Positions 58,331 through 64,000 of a DNA stretch of 64,000 nt are shown here, in pieces. Below the pieces are notes generated by a model. The model saw only the letters and a list, made by a program, of their open reading frames with translations. It was not told the origin of the DNA and did no database searches. A program made the position numbers and the translations under genes. Source of the stretch: Siphonodentalium dalli (taxonomy: Eukaryota; Mollusca; Scaphopoda; Gadilida; Siphonodentaliidae); NCBI GenBank assembly GCA_032622095.1, contig CP136065.1, positions 111,765,195 through 111,829,194 of the forward strand, written 5' to 3'. How positions within the stretch are numbered: the first letter of the stretch is position 1; each line of letters starts with the position of its first letter.

Positions 58331-59475
58331 TTTATTATTAAACACAGACTCATATGGCACATACTTCAATAATATATAAATATATTTAACAAACAAATAA
58401 ACAATTAAATTTAATGACTTCAACATTATTTTCTATTTCACCTTTGGGTTCCAAAAAAAAAATATATGTATTATTAGGGTAGAAGTAAACCTTAAGTGTA
58501 GGAAGTTCTTCACAGCAAAACACGATGTTGTGGCAACATATGCAATCTCAACATATTTTTTGTTCCATTTTTGGGCTTAGAAAATTGTAGGTGGTCAAGA
58601 TACCGTATACATTTGCGAATGGCTTATTATTACGTCCCAGAACGTTAATTTCAACATATAAAAAAATACATCTCAAATCTCTGTTGCAAACAATCACAAT
58701 TTTTGTTAGTCGAGTATCCAGTTTGAAATTTTATTTTCTGATTTTGCCAACAGAAAAATGTGCGGTAAAAGATGTTCAAGGCCACTCAAGTCAAGATCGA
58801 ATTGAATGTAAATAAAATTAATCTGATCAGGAACAACTAGCAATTGTGTCATTACAAGCCAAAGACATCTCAAGCCAAATAATAAAAGATTGTTTGGATC
58901 TGCAAGTCAGATTTTTAAAGTGCATATCAGGTTGGTAATTTGCACAATAGGTTTTGCAAACTATTTCTTGCATGGCCAATCGATATGGTAGTCACAAAAA
59001 AATATGAATTCTACAATGAAACAAATCATTGATGAAAATTGTCATCATTTCTGAGTCAGCAGGCTTTTGAATGCAGTAATAGATAGAGGATATCTAGTGT
59101 TTTTAGTGGATACCAAAATTTATCTCATGAGTGACCTAGACAAATATCTATTTTACACATGCTCTGCATATACCCATAAAATCTAATAATTCATAATAGA
59201 ATTATACTACTAGTAATTCTACTATGGTTAACATTTCACAATTTGATGGTATGTGTAGTTATTCAAGGAATTCAGATATGTCAGACATCACTAATGTTAA
59301 AACTACAATAAAAGTGTATTTTTCTATATCTTCACTGCCAATGGTGGATAACGATTATTATCTGTTAGCATTTTCTTCTATAATAAATTTGTATTTCTGA
59401 AAAATCATGATAAAAACTTTTCTCTAGAATGCAGAAGATAAGGAGAAAACATTCTGATTCAGTTGTAGGTTTTTG
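58331..59475. other. Non-coding stretch downstream of BEN gene
   Basis: AT-rich, no feature seen. It may include the 3' untranslated region of the minus-strand BEN-domain gene. Confidence 0.45.
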
Positions 59476-59596
59476 ATTGAACTATGAGTATATAGATGTA
59501 TCAGTGGGCAAACAACATACTGTATAATTCCACGAGGTGGAATTATACTAATTATGTTGTTCGCCCACTATGACATCTACATACTCATAGTTCAAT
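59476..59596. repeat. Palindromic element, about 120 bp
   Basis: ATTGAACTATGAGTATATAG with AGTGGGCAAACAACATA is mirrored by TATGTTGTTCGCCCACTA and CTACATACTCATAGTTCAAT. The centre is AATTCCACGAGGTGGAATT. It lies just downstream of the BEN-gene stop codon, so probably in its 3' UTR. Confidence 0.85.
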
Positions 59597-59641
59597 TGAC
59601 AAATTTTGTTGATGTCATATATAATTAATATTTATATGTTT

Positions 59642-59748
59642 TCACTTTCTTGAAGCTCTTTTTCTAATTGCCCGTGCTGCCGTCAACTTGGACCACATAG
59701 CCGATCTGATCCGTCCTTTAGATTCCCCGAATCGTGATGCACAATAAT
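59642..59748 (-). CDS. BEN gene, last exon
   Basis: Acceptor TTATCTTCTCAG, then two bases completing a codon from the previous exon, then 34 codons YCASRFGESKGRIRSAMWSK, LTAARAIRKRASRK and TGA. It holds the final BEN helix and a basic tail. Confidence 0.75.
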
Positions 59749-62700
59749 CTGAGAAGATAATAAAAGATAAAATAATAATTTGAAATATCACAAGCATGTT
59801 TTGCATTATACCAGGTTTTGCATTTTGTAAATGGCGACATGTTCTGAAAAAGTAGCCAGCGTTTCCTATGGTGGGTCAGGGTTTGCATGGATCTGACTTT
59901 TATATAGAATATAAAGACCACAAGTAAATAAATTAGAACTAGCCGATGTGCTTGACTCCATCCAGCTATTTGGGGATATCTTTGCAATTGCCTCTGTCTG
60001 GGCATAATATACAGCATGAGGACAAACTATTGTTCGATCGGTCCAGTAGCATGCCTATATTATTGTATATTATATCTCACGTGACTTTCTCACATTCTGA
60101 TTGGCTGCCTACTGCTAAACCATTTTACGATAGTACCCTGGCAGTAGGATTCCAACATGCCTACTATTCTTTAACTATTCTGAGTAACAAACTCATTGCC
60201 CGAAATCGGGCTGCCGCCTGAAGATACGGCCAATTTTAAACTATACCTTGTGTGATATTTGTTGTAATATCGGCATAGCATTAGATTTATTGATGAATTG
60301 CAATGATCTTACAAATGTACAATGATATCAAGCCAATGTATTTAATAGCTTGTACGTTTAGTTGGCAAGCGGCCAGTCATAATTTTGCAAAGTTAATTCT
60401 AAAATTTCGCCATAATGTCTTTGCTAATGACGTATTTATATAAATGATTGTATGAATCATGAATCATGTTAGATGTAAGTAATAACATAGTTATGCTCCC
60501 CTGCCATCGTCAAAATATTGCCGTAAATTGTAAAATCTGAGACCGATTTCCAAAATTTAAGGTAAATAAAAACGTGACAAAATCAGACTAAGAAATTGTG
60601 TGAGAATTGGCAAAAATGTTCGATATAATATAATAAATAATGAATGTCTTGTCGTTGATTATGCCAAAATAGTGGCATTATTAAATAATTGATAATATGA
60701 AACAGAATTATATCAGCCTGGTTCTTTCTGGCAATTACTATTTAACCAATTAGTTTATTCTCTTAAACTCATATTACATTTTCCAATGACCCTTCCATGA
60801 GTGGAGCTAATTTAAATTCTGCGAAAACCCTGTGCCAATGCATTCTGTTATATATGTGAGTCTCCCCGTTCCTCCCATCATAAATAGTTGACATATTCCA
60901 ACATATTGTTAAACCCAAAACATTGGAATAGTATTAGCATGAATGGAACCAAAATCATATAAACAGTTCCCATAGGTATCTGCTTCCTACCGTTTTGCCA
61001 AAATTGAAATATTTTTAGTGAATATAAAAAGATATGCATTAAGTATACGGTTTCCATCTTTAGTTTGCTGGCCAATGAACACCATATGGAATCCTAATGG
61101 ACTATGCAATATGTCAGTGATTGTTTGATTGCATATTAGTATTGAGGGTGGAATGAAGGCCATAATATCAATTATTAACTAGCTACAGATTATCGGCCAC
61201 ATGCAATAAGTAGAACGTTGCCCGTGTCATAAGAAACAAAAAGTCCGCCAATAAGTAGAAATTATGGCCAATAATTAACAAAAAGTTGGACAATAAGTAG
61301 AAAACGTGGTCAATAAGTCAAGATGACGTAAATGACGTGGTATGTAATTAGCTCGATCGGCATATTGGGTCGAGTCAGACTCAACGGAAGATAGATTATG
61401 AATTATAGACAGTCACTGTTTTTGGGAGTAAATATACATGTACAATTATTCCCTAAGTAATCGACTCTTTAACTACAGCAGAATTATGGGTAACTTTTCA
61501 GGATTTAGTCGGAAATATGGCTTGTTGCCATTCATCGGAAAGCTCTCCCCCGAGAGCTTTCCGATGAATGGCAACAAGCCATATTTCCGACTAAATCCTG
61601 AAAAGTTACCCATAATTCTGCTGTAGTTAAAGAGTCGATTACTTAGGGCATTACTGTATGTGGATGAACTACATGTATCCTTATCAATATCATTCCAAGT
61701 GGTAACTGACAGTACTGTGATATCATTGCAAGTTCTTCACAAAATTCACAAGAATGATAATTGCTGGAATAATTGTTATATCTATGTTAATATATTCATC
61801 CTTTGTTGCTAATTAATAAAACACTTGGTCTGTCGTATTAGCCTCAGGCCAATACGACAGACCTCAGCCTCATAACTCGGCCAATATGGAAACAACCAGT
61901 TAATAACATATATTAATATATGTGCCTTTTAAATGAAATTATATGAATTGTTTGAAGTAGCTTAAAATGTTTTTAGTGAACTCGGTTGATAAATTCCATA
62001 TAAAATAGAAACTCATGTGAGATTATCTATTTATTCCATGACCTTGCAAGCCAGAGCATTCTCTTATAAATGCGAGGCTCCCCAACGAAGACGCAAATAT
62101 ATAAGAGAATGCATGGCACAAAGATTTTTAATGCCAAAAGACTAACCGATCATCAGTTGGTGAATCCAAAACTAAAGTCTGCAACACTACACCTTGATCA
62201 TAATTCAACTTGTCTTACAATCATAAGTAACAACATACCAATTATTGCCTGAATGATGAGTGGATTCAGGGTTGAAAACCCTGAATCACCCACAGGGCCA
62301 ATAACTCCTTGTAAGAGTTGATGCTTGTTGAAGAATAATGCCTGGCCTGCATTTTTTGCCTTCAAGGCCCTCTTGCCAACACATAGTATATCCTCATTGT
62401 AAAGATACACTTGCCTCCCTGGCAAGAGTTCTACCATCTGCAAAAGAATACAGAAATTAACATAAGTTGTTCTTGGCAGGTGATGATGCCAATCCGATCA
62501 GCCTCCTTTATCTGATTATTGTCAGGTGTGTCTATGAAATTTCTCACCCCAAAATACAGATCAAGTTCGAATATGTGTTTTCCCCTTTTTAAAAAAATTC
62601 TCTTTTTATTTTGTTATTTTTTTTTAAACCCATTGCTAAATTAAAAAAAAAAAACATTTCTTAAAATGATGTGAAACACTCGGGTAGGGTGATCAAATAG

Positions 62701-63829
62701 AAACTGAGAAAAATATTGCTTAAAGTAGTTATTTTTTACTAATAACATATCCAAATTGACAATACACACTGTCATTCTTACATGTTCCGCCTCCAGTAAG
62801 AAACCATGTTGTTAACATGGTGTGATATTGACGGCTTGGAGCGCATGTTCAACCTCGTCGTCACACCATGTTACCGTCAATCCACCACAATAACTTATAA
62901 TATTAATTAATTGCAGCAACTATCAATGACAAAATGGGTTTCGTTAGTTTATCGCCGATAGATGCAAATTGAGTAATATGCATTTGCAATTGAGCATATC
63001 TATGGAGTGGTATGGTCGATTTGCTTCAGATTTTCGGTGATGTTGGTAGAATGTTAACTTACATTCCTCCAGTTGGCATGGAACCTGAACACTAGCTCAT
63101 CAGTTTCTCCAGAAGGCAGAAGCGTGACTAATTACCTAACTTACCTTGTTATCTGAAGCCAATTTCTGGTCTACAATGCCAGGCTGTGGTCTTTGGTTTG
63201 TATCAATAACTTATGCGGCAATCACTTTAAAAGAAAACAAAATACTATGTACAGATGTCACCAACAGCTTAGTGCAAGCAGTTTATTTATTAGTTGTTAT
63301 TATGGGCAATTCTCCAGAAGTGTCAACCATATCAGCAGAAATTGAAACTTGGATATATTACAACTGTCTATAATTTGTTTTTGCCCATCTCTGAAAGATT
63401 CAATTTGAAAAAAAATTTAACCACTTGCCTCTTTGAAATTAATTAACATAGAATTAGCACTGATTGGCGCATGTAAAATAGTAATGCGCGAATTTAAATA
63501 CGAGTAAGGTACCTGAAACATCTCTCTTTTTTTGTTTATAGCAAAAGGTTGAATTGTGCAGCAGCTCGTAAAAATTCAATATTTCTTTCCAGACACTCAT
63601 GAGATATTATGATATTGTAGGTATTCTCTATTCATTAAGAATGTGTTTGGTTGTGAACCATAAAAACTTACCTTTTCCTTCTAAATACTTGGTACGAGAT
63701 TCAAGAGCATTAATCATGCTTAATTTGAGTTTCAACTGCCGCTCTAGTTCACTATTCTTTTTTCTTTAAATGTCACAAGTCATGCAATGGGACATTGTTG
63801 GTCTGCTCACTGGAAACATAGATTCGTCC
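59642..63829 (-). CDS. BEN-domain protein gene, 3' part (four exons, continues past right edge)
   Basis: Exons on the minus strand: 63829-63672, 63209-63145, 62437-62239 and 59748-59642. Joined, the last three read VIDTNQRPQPG..LASDNK, MVELLPGRQVYLYNEDILC, then KAKNAGQALFFNKHQLLQG.., STLNPLIIQAI, and YCASRFGESKGRIRSAMWSK to the stop. This fits the BEN domain: a V/M-E-L-x-P-G start, an A-x-x-L-x-x-x-x-L helix, L(D/N)P..I.AI, and a C-terminal helix with I(R)xA(M)xxKxxxxR. A Lys/Glu/Leu-rich coiled coil precedes it. BEN domains bind DNA or proteins in chromatin regulation. Splice phases agree at all joins. Under the strongest acceptors two exons contain an in-frame TAA, so it is either a recent pseudogene or uses the downstream acceptors noted below. 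Confidence 0.65.
61442..61656. mobile_element. Near-perfect palindromic MITE, family A
   Basis: Arms CCCTAAGTAATCGACTCTTT to the centre GAAAGCTCTCCCCCGAGAGCTTTC are almost exact complements. The outermost left bases are eroded. The + frame at 61438-61626 is an artefact of the palindrome. Confidence 0.9.
62040..62140. mobile_element. MITE family C, partial
   Basis: CCTTGCAAGCCAGAGCATTC, GCGAGGCTCCCCAACG and ATATAAGAGAATGCATGGCAC form a hairpin related to 14695-14884. Confidence 0.65.
62239..62437 (-). CDS. BEN gene, BEN-domain exon
   Basis: Acceptor TTCTTTTGCAG and donor AATTG/GTATGT enclose 66 codons plus one base, open throughout. It holds most of the BEN domain. An 11-bp perfect inverted repeat, GATTCAGGGTT with loop TTC, falls in the coding sequence (about 62263-62290). 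Confidence 0.75.
63145..63209 (-). CDS. BEN gene, linker exon
   Basis: Two bases plus 21 codons, VIDTNQRPQPGIVDQKLASD then NK, with donor AACAAG/GTAAGT. The acceptor I use (GCATAAG) is weak. A stronger one 16 bases upstream (TTTTCTTTTAAAG) keeps the same frame but adds an in-frame TAA. Confidence 0.5.
63210..63671 (-). other. BEN gene intron
   Basis: About 460 bp between the coiled-coil and linker exons. The plus-strand frame at 63146-63373 overlaps the linker exon in antisense and is not a gene. Confidence 0.5.
63672..63829 (-). CDS. BEN gene, coiled-coil exon
   Basis: From acceptor GTATATTTTCAG the frame gives DESMFPVSRPTMSHCMTCDI, a TAA, then RKKNSELERQLKLKLSMINA and LESRTKYLEGK to donor AAAAG/GTAAGT. 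An alternative acceptor right after the TAA (CATTTAAAG) would skip the stop. The charged, Leu-spaced segment looks like a coiled coil. Confidence 0.5.
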
Positions 63830-64000
63830 TGAAAATATACATGTATCAGTTATTACATTAAGCATTGATGGATTTGAACAGAAATGTTGAATTTCAAAGG
63901 GAAGTTATAGTTATAAGAGTCAGAATAAATGAATTGTTTGCCTTCTTGGGTGGTTTTATATCAAGATACCGTATATTAACTACTATTAATTTTTTTTATG

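Larger units (their letters stand above)
59749..62238 (-). other. Last intron of BEN gene
   Basis: 2.5 kb, GTATGT to CAG. Contains a family C fragment (60785-60870), a family A MITE (61442-61656), a 13-bp hairpin GGTCTGTCGTATT (61830-61867) and another family C fragment (62040-62140). No exon seen inside. Confidence 0.6.

Overview
The window looks like an animal nuclear genome, most likely a lophotrochozoan and probably a bivalve mollusc. It is AT-rich and has no operons or Shine-Dalgarno-spaced ORFs. Short candidate exons are bounded by AG/GT splice signals, and most of the sequence is transposon-derived: MITE hairpins, hAT and piggyBac-type elements, a DIRS-like element and a MULE-like foldback. 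The molluscan assignment is inference from remembered repeat style (the 'gggggtatac' and 'ccaaaatacagatcaagttcaaatatg' repeats). Nearly all ORFs over 60 codons are chance frames in introns or repeats.

Three protein-coding signals are recognisable. (1) Six exon-like blocks on the + strand from 17.2 to 29.4 kb translate, in order, to spectrin repeats of alpha-spectrin. They keep splice sites but carry several frameshifts and stops, so they look like an unprocessed, decayed copy. (2) Blocks from 35.5 to 42.4 kb (+) match CREBRF (CREB3 regulatory factor), again exon by exon with stops and frameshifts; the joins between the last two blocks are phase-consistent. (3) From 59.6 to 63.8 kb (-) is the 3' end of a BEN-domain protein gene. 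Its last two exons join in phase and are intact; the two upstream exons each contain an in-frame TAA if the best acceptors are used. A lone WD40-like exon lies at 4.67 kb (+).

Mobile-element layout: a LINE-type retroposon with a 298-codon ORF and a 15-bp target duplication (950-2171); an 870-bp hAT-like element (6701-7570); a 5.87-kb DIRS-like element (8157-14025) with inverted terminal repeats and an internal complementary region; piggyBac-type MITEs at TTAA sites; palindromic MITE families repeated across the window; a 5S-rRNA-derived segment (19145-19216); a nested stack at 22768-25075; a ~165-bp tandem array inside the spectrin pseudogene (about 26990-28545); a composite of two 450-bp repeats with swapped flanks (29850-32009); hAT elements with exact 8-bp duplications at 22809-23911, 30305-30681 and 37384-39317; a MULE-like foldback with a 9-bp duplication (45452-46385); other foldbacks at 47636-49017 and 57821-58330; and an almost perfect 2.03-kb tandem duplication (51577-55643).

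The most interesting structure is the DIRS-like element. Its internal complementary region is the reverse complement of its own right-end/left-end circle junction. A local duplicate of the insertion site shows that it inserted without a target-site duplication.
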